Assembly (NCBI GenBank): GCA_036520615.1 | Contig: DATDJI010000079.1 | Location: forward strand, 1 to 64,000 | Length of the DNA: 64,000 bases | Reading direction: 5' to 3' | Origin: CAMCXE01 sp036520615 | GTDB taxonomy: Bacteria; Pseudomonadota; Gammaproteobacteria; Pseudomonadales; Cellvibrionaceae | Shown: positions 53,621-62,966 of the stretch, one piece after another | How positions within the stretch are numbered: the stretch's first letter is position 1 | How the letters are laid out: each line of letters opens with the position of its first letter | Notes under the pieces: generated by a model | Seen by the model: the letters and a program-made list of their open reading frames with translations, nothing else | What the model was told of the DNA's origin: nothing | Database searches by the model: none | Made by a program: the position numbers and the translations under genes

Positions 53621-53965
53621 ATGGATACGCAGCATCTACCGAGAGTGGTCATTCATTACTGTACGCTGTGCCAATGGCAATTAAGGGCCGCATGGATGGC
53701 GCAGGAGCTGCTCAGCAGTTTCGTAGGCGAATTGTATGAGGTTGCACTGCGTCCAGGGCAGGGCGGCGTATTTGAAATTTGGGTTAACGATAGTTTGGTG
53801 TGGGAGCGAAAGCTCGACGGCGGCTTTCCCGGCGCTAAAGAATTAAAACAGCGAGTACGCGATGCTGCCTGTCCAGAAAAAATATTGGGCGCGCATATCG
53901 AGCGCAGTTCTGACCAGCCCCAGCTATTATCCGAATCCACGCCGCCTATCGTATCGAACGAGTAA
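53621..53965 (+). CDS. SelT/SelW/SelH (Rdx) family protein
   Basis: 114 residues from ATG 53621, with GGAG six bases upstream (the frame opens at a TTG 12 bases earlier). The thioredoxin-like family motif CxxC is present near the N-terminus as YCTLCQW (Cys14, Cys17), followed by GGVFEIWVND and GGFPGAKELKQRVRD, typical of bacterial selenoprotein-W-like proteins; here a plain Cys replaces selenocysteine. It is probably a redox protein. The RND transporter starts 17 bases after its stop, so the two form an operon. Confidence 0.88.
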   Translation: MDTQHLPRVVIHYCTLCQWQLRAAWMAQELLSSFVGELYEVALRPGQGGVFEIWVNDSLVWERKLDGGFPGAKELKQRVRDAACPEKILGAHIERSSDQPQLLSESTPPIVSNE

Positions 53966-53982
53966 CGAGTTTAAATATTGCT

Positions 53983-56547
53983 ATGGCACCAAGTCGCTTC
54001 ACTCAAACCTGGGTTTCCTGGGTAATCAAAAACCCTAAATGGACCCTCCTTCTGCTAACGGTGTTAACCCTGGCTGCTGCGGCGGGATTACCGCGTTTTA
54101 AATTAGATGCTTCTGCTGATTCTTTAACCCTCGAAGCCGACACGGATTTGGATTATTTTCGCCAGGTGAGCAAGCAATACAATTCCGGCGATTTTTTAGT
54201 AGTTACCTACACTCCTAAACTAGATCTTTTTACCGACGCTGCCCTTGCCAAATTAAATGATTTGCATAAAGAGCTGGCTGCAATTGAAGGTGTAGAGGCA
54301 GTTAATTCCATTTTAAATGTACCTCTGTTATACAGCCCAAAACAAAATTTGCGCGAAATAGCCAAACAACCTCGTACCCTTTTAACGGTTGCAGAAGGTC
54401 AAACAAGCACCGATAAAGTCCTCGCTAAACAGGAATTTTTAACCAGCCCAATCTATCGCGAATTAATTTTAAGCCCAGACGGGAAAACAACTGCACTGCA
54501 ACTTAATTTAACTGTAGATAAAATCCTTATTGATTTAGTAAGCCAGCGCGATTCGCTGATAAGCAAACGCCATCAGCATACTTTAACAGCCGACGAGGAG
54601 CAGTTATTAGATAAAGTTGCCGCAGAATATTTGCAGCGGCGCACCGATGCTGATGCAAAATCCCGTGCGCGGGTAGCGAACGTGCGTGAGATTACAGGCC
54701 GCTATAAAACCGATGCTCAGATTTTCGTCGGCGGGCTTACGATGATTACGGCCGATATGGTCGATTATATTCGCAGCGACTTATTGATTTTTGGTACCGC
54801 ATCATTTTTGTTTATGGTGTTTATATTGGCGGTGTTATTTCGCAACGTCCGCTACGTATTAATACCCATCGTAAGCTGCGTGATGTCAATTGTTTTAATG
54901 CTAGGGTTTCTATCCTGGGTGGATTGGCGGTTGACGGTTATTTCCAGCAATTTTGTTGCGCTTTTAATGATTATTTCGCTCACCGTCACAATCCATTTGG
55001 TCATGCGCTATCGCGAATACGTTGCAACTCAGCCTACTTGGAGCCGCGAGCAGCTTATTATGGCGACTTTGTCATTTATGGCTATGCCCAGTTGGAATAA
55101 TACGTTAACGACTGTTGTGGCCTTTGCGTCATTTGTCACCAGTGGTATTCGTCCGCTTATTGATTTTGGTTGGATGATGTCAATCGGTTTAATCGTGGCC
55201 TTGGTGTTGTCATTTGTAACGCTACCCGCTTTTTTAATGTTATTACCAAAAGATAAATCTGCACCGGCAGTACATCCGCTGACAAAAACTCGCCGCTCTA
55301 TTAGCGCTATGTGTGGATGGTTTGTAGAAAAATTTGGCAAAGGTATTTTTTGGGGTGGAATATTTTTAGGCGTAATTAGCTTTTGGGGTATTGCAAAATT
55401 AGAGGTGGAAAACCGCTTTATTGATTATTTCCATGCGGACACGGAAATTCACCAAGGCTTGGCACTTATTGATAATAAACTCGGCGGCACCACAAGCTTG
55501 GATATTATTATCACACCTAAGCTCAACCCGACTGAAGCTAGCCGCGATGCCGATCCTTTTGCCGATGCAGAAAAAGAAGCTGATGCCTTTAGCGAAGATG
55601 AGGATGCTTTTGCCGATGGCGATCCCTTGTCTGAAAACGGCGCGAAGACCAGTGTTTGGATGACATTAGGGGGCATGGAGTATTTGGAGAAAATCCACGA
55701 TTATTTGGAAACCTTGCCGGAAGTGGGCAAGGTTCAATCGCTCGCTACCCTTTATAAAGTTGGCAAAGATATTAATGGTAGTTTGAATAATTTTGAGCTG
55801 GCATTGATGGAAAAATCATTACCCGAATCTGTCAGCCAAGTGTTGTTTAATCCATTTCTGGACAAAGCTAGTGACCAAGCGCGTATCACTCTGCGTGTAA
55901 AAGATTCTTATCCCGATCTTAAAAGAGCAGAACTTATCGAGCGAATTCGTGCCCATATTAACGGTATTGGTGGCATGGAAATTCAGGAGGTGCGCTATAC
56001 AGGTTTGTTGGTGTTGTACAACAATATGCTGCAAAGTTTATACAGTTCGCAAATCGCAACGCTTGGCTGGTCGTTTGTGGTTATTTTTATCATGTTTTTA
56101 TTTTTACTACGTTCCTGGTTGCTCTCGGTTGTGGCCACCGTGCCCACGGCAATATCAGCGGTAGTTATGTTAGGCGGCATGGGTTTTTTCGGCATACCGC
56201 TTGATATGATGACAATCACAATTGCGTCTATCACAGTCGGCATTGGTGTTGATAATACAATTCACTATTTACATCGGTTTGAAGAAGAGTTGCAACTTGA
56301 TGGCGACTATCTCGCCACGATGCATCGCTGCCACGCCTCTATTGGCAATGCTATTTACCACACCAATAATATTATTGTATTTGGGTTTTCTATTATGGTG
56401 CTGTCATCATTTATACCCACAATTTATTTTGGTGCCTTAACGGGTGTCGCGATGATGGTGTCGCTGATAGGCACATTGTTTTTCTTGCCGCAATTTATTT
56501 TAGTGTTGCGACCTTTTAAAATTAAACAGAGCGTGCAGACGATCTAA
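53983..56547 (+). CDS. RND/MMPL superfamily transporter
   Basis: 854 residues, the two-fold RND layout: TM1 at about 20-38, a periplasmic loop, five helices about 260-435; then TM7 at about 455-475, a second periplasmic loop, and five helices about 690-845. The TM-located Asp and Gly residues of the family occur in GVDNTIHYLHRF. The second loop carries a strongly acidic insert (about 515-550, repeated DPFADA/DAFSED/DAFADG pieces). It resembles the MMPL/HpnN-like single-gene exporters rather than tripartite drug pumps; no membrane-fusion gene is adjacent. Cargo is unknown, possibly lipid-like. It is co-transcribed with the SelW-like gene. Confidence 0.88.
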   Translation: MAPSRFTQTWVSWVIKNPKWTLLLLTVLTLAAAAGLPRFKLDASADSLTLEADTDLDYFRQVSKQYNSGDFLVVTYTPKLDLFTDAALAKLNDLHKELAAIEGVEAVNSILNVPLLYSPKQNLREIAKQPRTLLTVAEGQTSTDKVLAKQEFLTSPIYRELILSPDGKTTALQLNLTVDKILIDLVSQRDSLISKRHQHTLTADEEQLLDKVAAEYLQRRTDADAKSRARVANVREITGRYKTDAQIFVGGLTMITADMVDYIRSDLLIFGTASFLFMVFILAVLFRNVRYVLIPIVSCVMSIVLMLGFLSWVDWRLTVISSNFVALLMIISLTVTIHLVMRYREYVATQPTWSREQLIMATLSFMAMPSWNNTLTTVVAFASFVTSGIRPLIDFGWMMSIGLIVALVLSFVTLPAFLMLLPKDKSAPAVHPLTKTRRSISAMCGWFVEKFGKGIFWGGIFLGVISFWGIAKLEVENRFIDYFHADTEIHQGLALIDNKLGGTTSLDIIITPKLNPTEASRDADPFADAEKEADAFSEDEDAFADGDPLSENGAKTSVWMTLGGMEYLEKIHDYLETLPEVGKVQSLATLYKVGKDINGSLNNFELALMEKSLPESVSQVLFNPFLDKASDQARITLRVKDSYPDLKRAELIERIRAHINGIGGMEIQEVRYTGLLVLYNNMLQSLYSSQIATLGWSFVVIFIMFLFLLRSWLLSVVATVPTAISAVVMLGGMGFFGIPLDMMTITIASITVGIGVDNTIHYLHRFEEELQLDGDYLATMHRCHASIGNAIYHTNNIIVFGFSIMVLSSFIPTIYFGALTGVAMMVSLIGTLFFLPQFILVLRPFKIKQSVQTI

Positions 56548-56549
56548 AT

Positions 56550-56579
56550 AAAAAAACCCGGCAATAGCCGGGTTTTTTT
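56550..56579. terminator. Bidirectional terminator, RND / GH10
   Basis: 12-bp perfect stem of six A/T pairs plus CCCGGC (56551-56562 with 56567-56578), loop AATA, with T-runs on both strands. It serves the RND gene on the plus strand and the GH10 gene on the minus strand. Confidence 0.92.
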
Positions 56580-56597
56580 ATGCGGCAGCTGCGCGCT

Positions 56598-57737
56598 TTA
56601 TAACTGCAAAAGCCGAAAATATACATCTTTGGGTTGGTGAGTGCGGTCAAATAATAATGGATGATTGGTGCGGCCTTTAATTGGGAAATCATTAAGCCAG
56701 GTGGTATCGTCGGAAATACCCCAAAACGTGACACGATCAATTTTGTCCTTATGTTTAATAAATAATTTAAATAAAGACTCATAACGTGCGCTTAGTTGCT
56801 CATTGCGTTCTTTAGTCATGCCTTTTATATAAGGGTCGCGCTCTGGAGTGTAATCAAATTTTGTTGCTATATCGGCTGTAGGTGAATCCCATTCACGAGA
56901 GAGAACATCTATATCCAATTCGGTAAAGTTTACACGCAGGCCTAACTTGGCATAGGCTTCAATACTTTTTTCGATATCGGCAATGCTGGGTCCATCAATG
57001 GAAATGTGCGCTTGTATGCCTACCCCCTGTATTGGTACACCGCGTTTTTTGAGGCGCTGTAAAAGCGCTAAGGCCGCTTCACGTTTACCGTCTTTTTCAA
57101 TGTTGTAATCGTTGTAAAGCAGGTGTGCATTAGGGTCTATCTCGTGAGCTAAATGAAATGCATGATCGATAAACTGTTCACCTAAAATCTTAAAATAGTG
57201 GCTTTTACGCATGGCGTTGTCATCCCCGACAGCCTCATTGACAACATCCCAATCAGCCAATTTGCCTTTATAACGGCTCACTAGTGTGGTGATGTGTTCA
57301 GTCATTTTAGTGCGCAGTTCGGCAGGTTTAATGTACTTGCCTTTAGCCGTTTTAAATACTGAATCAGGTATTTGGCTATGCCACGCCAAACAATGGCCTA
57401 CAGAGAGAATTTTATGTTGCTGGCCAAACGCGACAAAATTATCCGCGTCCGTCCATTTCCAGCCACCGTCAATTGTGCGTAAACGCTCCCATTTCAGGGC
57501 GTTTTCCGGTGTGATGGAAGAAAAGTTGCGTTTTACAATTTCTGTTAAATCTGCATGTTCCCCGCGTGTAAGTGCATCATTTACAGCAGTACCAATTAAA
57601 AAACGATCTTTAAATGCATCCTTTAAACCGTTGCGGGCCTCGGCAAACACCTGGCAAGAAAGCGGGCTCGCTGCAGCAAGAAGGCCGGAATGAATTAAAA
57701 AGCGTCTGCGGTTTAGTGTCATATGAATGTCTGCCAT
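56598..57737 (-). CDS. GH10 endo-1,4-beta-xylanase
   Basis: 379 residues: a signal with a twin-arginine pattern (NRRRFLIHSGLLAAA, residues 9-23) and a single GH10 barrel without binding modules or serine linker. Acid/base Glu168 lies in WDVVNEAV and nucleophile Glu273 in FTELDID; NALKWE and HCLAWHSQ form the substrate cleft. It should cut the xylan backbone, and the lack of a CBM suggests action on soluble or periplasmic xylo-oligosaccharides (inference). A second in-frame ATG at 57722 begins just before the twin-arginine motif. It shares a terminator with the RND gene. Confidence 0.95.
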   Translation of the reverse strand: MADIHMTLNRRRFLIHSGLLAAASPLSCQVFAEARNGLKDAFKDRFLIGTAVNDALTRGEHADLTEIVKRNFSSITPENALKWERLRTIDGGWKWTDADNFVAFGQQHKILSVGHCLAWHSQIPDSVFKTAKGKYIKPAELRTKMTEHITTLVSRYKGKLADWDVVNEAVGDDNAMRKSHYFKILGEQFIDHAFHLAHEIDPNAHLLYNDYNIEKDGKREAALALLQRLKKRGVPIQGVGIQAHISIDGPSIADIEKSIEAYAKLGLRVNFTELDIDVLSREWDSPTADIATKFDYTPERDPYIKGMTKERNEQLSARYESLFKLFIKHKDKIDRVTFWGISDDTTWLNDFPIKGRTNHPLLFDRTHQPKDVYFRLLQL

Positions 57738-57777
57738 TTATGAAAATAGAGTAAAAATTGAAAGTGCGGGTTGTATA

Positions 57778-58641
57778 TTACGGACCCTTTTGCGGGTCGA
57801 ACCACAGTTCAGTACGCTCAAGCGGAGTTTCTTTTGTGAGGAACGGATTATTTAAATTAAAGATACGGCGATTTTTCATATTGGCTTTATCCAATACATC
57901 CTTAATATTGGGTTCGCTGTAGAAAATTTTATCAAAACTCCCGTCTGCAACGGCTTTATTTAAACCCTCTTCAATATCATTGCCTAACTTAGGGTTGTCT
58001 CGTGAAACAAAAATATAAAAAGGCATTCTGTATACTAATAATATAGTTTCCTCCACAGCCAAATCGGGCATGTTCGGGCGTTGGACGAGCTCACCAAATG
58101 GCTCGTTAACACCGCGCGGAAACGCATCAAAGCGTTCACCTTCAACCATATAAAATAAACCGGGATATTTATTAATGGTTGTAACTTTAAAACCGTTAGC
58201 TTGCAAGATTTTCGTATCGGTCCAGGTTTTGCCCTGCCCAAACGTGAATTGTTTGAGGTCATCTAAGGTTTTTACTTGGCTAAATTTATATTGATTTTTC
58301 TTGTTAATAATTAATATGCGGTAGCCAAGTAAACCTTTTAAAACTGGTATTCTAATGGGGCGCAGTTCCCGCTCGATTTCCGGATCTGAGGTAGTCCAGC
58401 AGAGATTCAGCACGCCCTGGTTTTTTACCTCTTCATTGGTCCTAGCCTGGGTAAAATTCTCGTGAGAAACAGATAATCTGTATTTGGTAGGTATATGCTC
58501 AAGTGCATTTTTAAGCTGATTGATAATATATCGACTGTTTGGGTCGGAATATTCATTAACTCTAATTTCAAAGTCTTCGGCCTGAGCCGTTTTACACAGA
58601 AGTAATAAGATAGGTATCAATATTCGAGCAAAATTTTTCAC
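57778..58641 (-). CDS. Periplasmic solute-binding-like protein (family 3 type)
   Basis: 287 residues from GTG 58641, with TAGGT upstream. Signal peptide (1-21, ending AQAED). The rest resembles family-3 periplasmic binding proteins used by ABC transporters or sensor kinases: a two-lobed alpha/beta fold with LDDLKQFTFGQGKTWTD and FDAFPRGVNE. No permease, ATPase or kinase gene is next to it. Such stand-alone proteins occur widely in Cellvibrio- and Shewanella-type genomes. The ligand is unknown. It lies 40 bp upstream of the GH10 gene on the same strand, so they could be co-transcribed. Confidence 0.75.
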   Translation of the reverse strand: MKNFARILIPILLLLCKTAQAEDFEIRVNEYSDPNSRYIINQLKNALEHIPTKYRLSVSHENFTQARTNEEVKNQGVLNLCWTTSDPEIERELRPIRIPVLKGLLGYRILIINKKNQYKFSQVKTLDDLKQFTFGQGKTWTDTKILQANGFKVTTINKYPGLFYMVEGERFDAFPRGVNEPFGELVQRPNMPDLAVEETILLVYRMPFYIFVSRDNPKLGNDIEEGLNKAVADGSFDKIFYSEPNIKDVLDKANMKNRRIFNLNNPFLTKETPLERTELWFDPQKGP

Positions 58642-59750
58642 GTATTAGCTACCTACATTAATGTTAAAGAGCAGTTCGTTTTCAACGAGCTTATTAGATC
58701 TGTGTGAACGAAAAACTTAGCCGTTTCGCTGTGCCAGCGCCATTTTGTGGATTTTTTTACTACGTCGTAACATGGGTTAGACAAAATTTTTGATAATGTT
58801 GGAGCTTGGCTGGGTGTGGTCGATACTACCTTTTTGCCCCGTTTAAATAATCGGTCAATTAAAGCGATAGTGCTGACTGAACTCTTATCTGAATACACTC
58901 GACTGCTCCGTTTGTAGTGGTGAATCTGGGATTCGATTTCCGCTGCCGCTGAGTCTGGGATGAATATTTCTAAATCGTTTATAACCGAACAATGTGCATT
59001 TTTCAGATGGTATGAGGCTTAAAATCTTTCCCTCTCCATGCTGTTCATCAAGCGTAATCTGATAACTAAAACAGTCATACTAAAACCGTGGAACTACAAC
59101 TCTATTTCGTGCTTAAGCTATAAATAGTCATCTGTCGCACTACACCAAGCTGTAGAGCCAAAAGAGCCTGCGTCAGTAAAAAGCTCAATTTGTACGAAGC
59201 TAAAGGCTGTCTAAGCGTTTGGCTGTCAAAAGTAACTCAATAACCTAATCGATGATTCGGGTATTTTCAGTTTAGTCCGGCCACGGGAATCCGCAAATTG
59301 GTTACCATCAGTGGGTTGTTACTTCAATTTAGGAATAAGTGAAACGCTTCGATAGGGCAACCGGCTTATTTTTTGCGGAAAGCTCAATTCCTTAATAATT
59401 ATAGATATTGACCGCTTACTGGCGGTGCCGGGCTTGTAGAGACCTCTTAACACATTGCTAGCCTTGATTGCCATCTTATCCATTTCAACACAAAGTTTAA
59501 GCCAGGTGCGTTTTGCCGGCCGACCGATGCGAAGCAGTGAATTGTCTAGTGCTATTTGCCTTGAGCCTTAGAAAATCATCTTTCTGAACGTATAAGCAGA
59601 AACATTAGTGCTAATTTCTTTCAGTTACCTTGAATAGTCGATCACTCATCCTCATAAAAAGGCGGCTATAATCGCCGCCCCTAATCAGGCCCGAGAATAG
59701 CCCCAGGGCAACACTCTTATAGCTATAACGATTATCCTTTGGACCTATGC
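58642..59750. other. 1.1-kb intergenic region upstream of secD
   Basis: No gene recognised. An 81-codon minus-strand frame (58653-58898) starts with ATG but has no recognised similarity. Near the secD end lies a perfect -10 box inside a small hairpin (59661-59679). tgt and yajC, the usual neighbours upstream of secD, are absent. Confidence 0.6.
59661..59680 (+). promoter_or_regulatory. Candidate secD promoter with -10 in a hairpin loop
   Basis: TATAAT (59667-59672) sits in the loop of a 6-bp perfect inverted repeat GGCGGC / GCCGCC. No good -35 lies 17 bases upstream (ACTCAT). It is about 80 bp before the secD start. Confidence 0.4.
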
Positions 59751-61631
59751 ATGAAACCCTATCCCATCTGGAAATACCTTCTTCTCATCGCAGCCACGGT
59801 GCTAGGTGCTATATATTCGCTGCCTAATCTTTACTTGCCCGATCCCGCCGTGCAGGTGTCCGGCGACTCCAGCCGTATCAAAGTGGACCAGACGTTGGCG
59901 GATAAAGCGGTGGTAAGCCTTAAAGCTGCAAGTATCGGTGTGCTGCGGACAGAGTTGGGTAAAGAAGGCCTAATGATCCGGTTAAACAGGGCGGAAGATC
60001 AGCTCACCGCGCAGAGCACTCTTGATATAGCGCTTAACGATCAAAGCGGCAAAAAGGGCGCTGATTATGTTATCGCTCTGAACAAGGCGTCCACGACACC
60101 TGCCTGGCTTGAAAAGCTAGGCGCTAAGCCTCTGAATCTCGGCCTCGATTTGGCAGGCGGAATTCACTTTGTGCTAGAGGTAGATACGCCTAAATCGATT
60201 AACGATCGTATGGTCGATTTGGAAGAAGTGATTAAAAAGGCAATCCGTGAGGAGCGTATATTCGACGTAGACCTCAAACATAGCGGCACCGAGTTTGTTC
60301 TTGGGGTAAAAGACGAGGCCGCTAAAGAATCCATCAATAAGATTTTGCAACAGTCCGCTCGGGAGCTGCAGCACACGAGCAGCGGTGATGCCAGCGGTGG
60401 TTACGTCATCAAAGCTTCCCTTAGTGAAGAAGCGATACGCGAAATTGAAGAACACGCTATCTCGCAGAACCTTACTACGTTGCGTAATCGCGTCAATGAA
60501 TTGGGTGTGGCAGAACCCATAGTGCAGCGCCAAGGCCGTAATCGTATCGTCGTGGAGCTGCCCGGTTTGCAGGATCCAGGTCGTGCTAAAGCCATCATTG
60601 GTAAAACTGCCAACTTAGAATTTCGCCTAGAGGCTAATGCGAGCACTACCAGTAAAGAGAAATTCGATTTCCGTAATGAAGATGATCAACAGCGTTTTGG
60701 CGGTGCTGTTCTTGAGCGCCGCCCGATTGTCACCGGTGAGGATGTAGTGGGCGCGACTCGCGGCTACGATCCTGAAACGGGTCAAGTTCAGGTAAACATA
60801 TCCCTTAGTGGTGATGGTGGCGCGGAAATGCATCGCGCGACGCGGAACAACGTGGGGCGGAAGCTAGGCGTAGTGTTTATTGAATACCGCACTTTTAAGA
60901 ATAAGGTCAAAAATGAAAGCGGGGAGCTGATCGAGCAAACTACGCAAATTCCTGAACGCAAAGTTATTAGCCTTGCCACGATCCAAAGCGCATTGGGTCG
61001 GGAATTCCGCACGACAGGTTTAAGTGAAGACGAAGCCGGTGAGCTTGCCTTATTACTGCGTTCGGGCTCTTTAGCGGCGCCCATGAAATTCGTCGAAGAG
61101 CGCGTCATAGGGCCTTCGCTTGGTGCTGAGAATATTCAAAAGGGTTTGGATTCGGCTATTTGGGGCTTTATTGCCGTCGCCGTATTTATGATTTTGGGTT
61201 ACAAAGTGTTTGGTTTAACCGCCAATATTGCCCTGTGTATTAACCTTTTAATGCTGTTATCCGTTATGGCTGTATTCGGCGCGACGCTTACGCTGCCAGG
61301 TATTGGCGGTATTGTATTGACTATGGGTATTGCGGTGGATGCCAACGTGCTTATTTTCGCGCGGATTAAAGAGGAACTAGAAGCAGGATTGGCTCCTCAT
61401 GCGGCCATTGTGGCCGGATTTGATCGCGCCTTTATCACCATTGTGGACTCCCATTTAACTACTCTTTTGGTGGCGGCGATTCTATTTGGTATAGGTACGG
61501 GGCCAATTAAGGGTTTTGCCGCCACGTTATTTGTAGGTATTTCCACGTCTTTGTTTAGTGCCATTGTAGGTTCCAGGTCCATGATTAATTTGATTTATGG
61601 CCGCCGCAACGTAACAAAACTTCATATTTAA
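59751..61631 (+). CDS. secD: Protein-export membrane protein SecD
   Basis: 626 residues from ATG 59751 (a TTG 12 bases earlier is in frame). One N-terminal helix, a large periplasmic part (about 35-450) with the P1 motif LDLAGGIHFVLEVD, then five helices including GIAVDANVLIFARIKEE, the proton-linked family motif. SecD with SecF pulls proteins out of SecYEG using the proton motive force. It is followed after 20 bases by secF. Length and motifs are normal for gammaproteobacteria. Confidence 0.97.
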   Translation: MKPYPIWKYLLLIAATVLGAIYSLPNLYLPDPAVQVSGDSSRIKVDQTLADKAVVSLKAASIGVLRTELGKEGLMIRLNRAEDQLTAQSTLDIALNDQSGKKGADYVIALNKASTTPAWLEKLGAKPLNLGLDLAGGIHFVLEVDTPKSINDRMVDLEEVIKKAIREERIFDVDLKHSGTEFVLGVKDEAAKESINKILQQSARELQHTSSGDASGGYVIKASLSEEAIREIEEHAISQNLTTLRNRVNELGVAEPIVQRQGRNRIVVELPGLQDPGRAKAIIGKTANLEFRLEANASTTSKEKFDFRNEDDQQRFGGAVLERRPIVTGEDVVGATRGYDPETGQVQVNISLSGDGGAEMHRATRNNVGRKLGVVFIEYRTFKNKVKNESGELIEQTTQIPERKVISLATIQSALGREFRTTGLSEDEAGELALLLRSGSLAAPMKFVEERVIGPSLGAENIQKGLDSAIWGFIAVAVFMILGYKVFGLTANIALCINLLMLLSVMAVFGATLTLPGIGGIVLTMGIAVDANVLIFARIKEELEAGLAPHAAIVAGFDRAFITIVDSHLTTLLVAAILFGIGTGPIKGFAATLFVGISTSLFSAIVGSRSMINLIYGRRNVTKLHI

Positions 61632-61651
61632 TTGCCCTGGGATTTATAACA

Positions 61652-62581
61652 ATGATTACTAAAAAAGCGATTAATTTTATGGGGGAACCGCATCGGCGTG
61701 TGCTGATGTTTGTCTCCTTGATTTTGACTTTAGCGTCCCTTCTCAGCCTCGCCGTAAATGGCTTGAAATTCGGCCTTGATTTTACTGGCGGAACTTCTCT
61801 TGAATTGCGCTACGCCGAAGCACCGGATTTAAATCAGGTGCGCGAGACCCTGATAACATCGGGATATCCATCGGCCGTGGTGGTAAATTTTGGCGGCCCT
61901 AACGATATTTTGGTGCGTGTGCAAAGCGAGCAGGCCAACAACGATTTGGGCAATGTCATCACGGATTTATTACGCAAATCATCGAACGGCGAAATCACCA
62001 TTAAACAATCGGAATATGTAGGCCCGCACGTAGGTGAGGAGCTGATGAATTCTGGGGGCTTAGGTATGCTGGTGGCACTGTTGGGCGTATTTTTATACGT
62101 TGCCATGCGCTTTCAGTTTAAGTTTGCTTTGGGATCAATTCTTGCGTTAATGCACGACGTTGTTTTGATTTTAGGTGTGTTTTCGTTTTTCCAACTGGAT
62201 TTTGATTTAACGGTTTTAGCCGCCGTATTAACTATTATTGGTTTCTCAATAAACGAATCCATTATTGTCGCCGATAGGGTACGGGAGAATTTGCGCATCA
62301 TGCGTGGTGTGGATGTTAAAGATGTAATCAACACATCTATAACCCAAACGCTAAGCCGAACCATCATGACCTCCGGTTCAGTGAATATGAGCGTGTTGGC
62401 GATGTTTTTCTGGGGTGGTGATGCATTCCATCATTTCTCTTTAGCGTTGTTATTCGGAGTAACTTTCGGTAACTACTCATCTGTATACATTGCATCTGGC
62501 TTGTTGCTGACATTAAAGGTGACCCGCGAGGATTTAATCCCAGCCGAAGTTGTGCAAGAAGAAGTGGATGAAATGCCATAA
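61652..62581 (+). CDS. secF: Protein-export membrane protein SecF
   Basis: 309 residues, six helices. The first periplasmic segment has LDFTGGTSLELRY (P1-like) and the membrane motif GFSINESIIVADRVRENLR is present. It forms the SecDF complex with the gene just upstream in the same operon. A strong terminator follows directly after the stop. Confidence 0.97.
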   Translation: MITKKAINFMGEPHRRVLMFVSLILTLASLLSLAVNGLKFGLDFTGGTSLELRYAEAPDLNQVRETLITSGYPSAVVVNFGGPNDILVRVQSEQANNDLGNVITDLLRKSSNGEITIKQSEYVGPHVGEELMNSGGLGMLVALLGVFLYVAMRFQFKFALGSILALMHDVVLILGVFSFFQLDFDLTVLAAVLTIIGFSINESIIVADRVRENLRIMRGVDVKDVINTSITQTLSRTIMTSGSVNMSVLAMFFWGGDAFHHFSLALLFGVTFGNYSSVYIASGLLLTLKVTREDLIPAEVVQEEVDEMP

Positions 62582-62607
62582 AAAAAGGGCCGCAAGGCCC
62601 TTTTTTT
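62581..62607. terminator. Terminator of secDF, usable from both sides
   Basis: Perfect 11-bp stem AAAAAAGGGCC / GGCCCTTTTTT (62581-62591 with 62596-62606), loop GCAA, and T-runs on both strands. It could also end transcription of the small minus-strand ORF at 62711-62848. Confidence 0.92.
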
Positions 62608-62710
62608 ATGGAGGTAAAATACAGCGTTTCATGTACTAAACAGCTCTCACCGTTTATATACACAGCCTTTTAGCATTGACCTACAGCGTGTAATAACACA
62701 TCGCTAACGC

Positions 62711-62848
62711 TTAATGTTGTACAGGCGGCATGTGTGTCGACGACGTTGTTTCTGGTTGCCATAGTTGATCTGGCATGGCAGCCTCTGCCATGAGGATGAA
62801 TAAATACTCAAGTTCCAACCCCAGTGATCGACCGAGTTCTCGCCACAT
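62711..62848 (-). CDS. Candidate small protein, 45 residues
   Basis: A minus-strand frame from ATG 62848 to TAA 62711 encodes 45 residues starting MWRELGRSLGLELEYLFILM and ending MPPVQH. Support: TGAGGAAG six or seven bases before the ATG, and a perfect TATAAT on the same strand at 62884-62879, about 30 bases upstream. Inside the frame is an 8-bp perfect hairpin (62774-62792, loop CCT). I do not recognise the protein. The N-terminal half is amphipathic, the C-terminal third polar. It could be chance. Confidence 0.45.
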   Translation of the reverse strand: MWRELGRSLGLELEYLFILMAEAAMPDQLWQPETTSSTHMPPVQH

Positions 62849-62878
62849 ATAGCTTCCTCAAAACGCCGCGTTTACTGG

Positions 62879-62884
62879 ATTATA
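62879..62884 (-). promoter_or_regulatory. Candidate -10 box of the small minus-strand gene
   Basis: Perfect TATAAT on the minus strand. CTGAGT, a partial -35, lies 17 bases upstream. It is 30 bases before the ATG at 62848. Confidence 0.4.
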
Positions 62885-62966
62885 GTGGCTTTATGCCGAT
62901 GACTCAGGTCACTTAGTCATAGCTATTCAAGCTTTTGGATGAAATTGGTTCTATAGGAAAATCACA

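Noticed and set aside
58653..58898. 81-codon minus-strand ORF upstream of the solute-binding protein
   Set aside because: It ends 11 bases before that gene, so it could be in an operon, but composition and lack of a ribosome site or similarity make it unconvincing.
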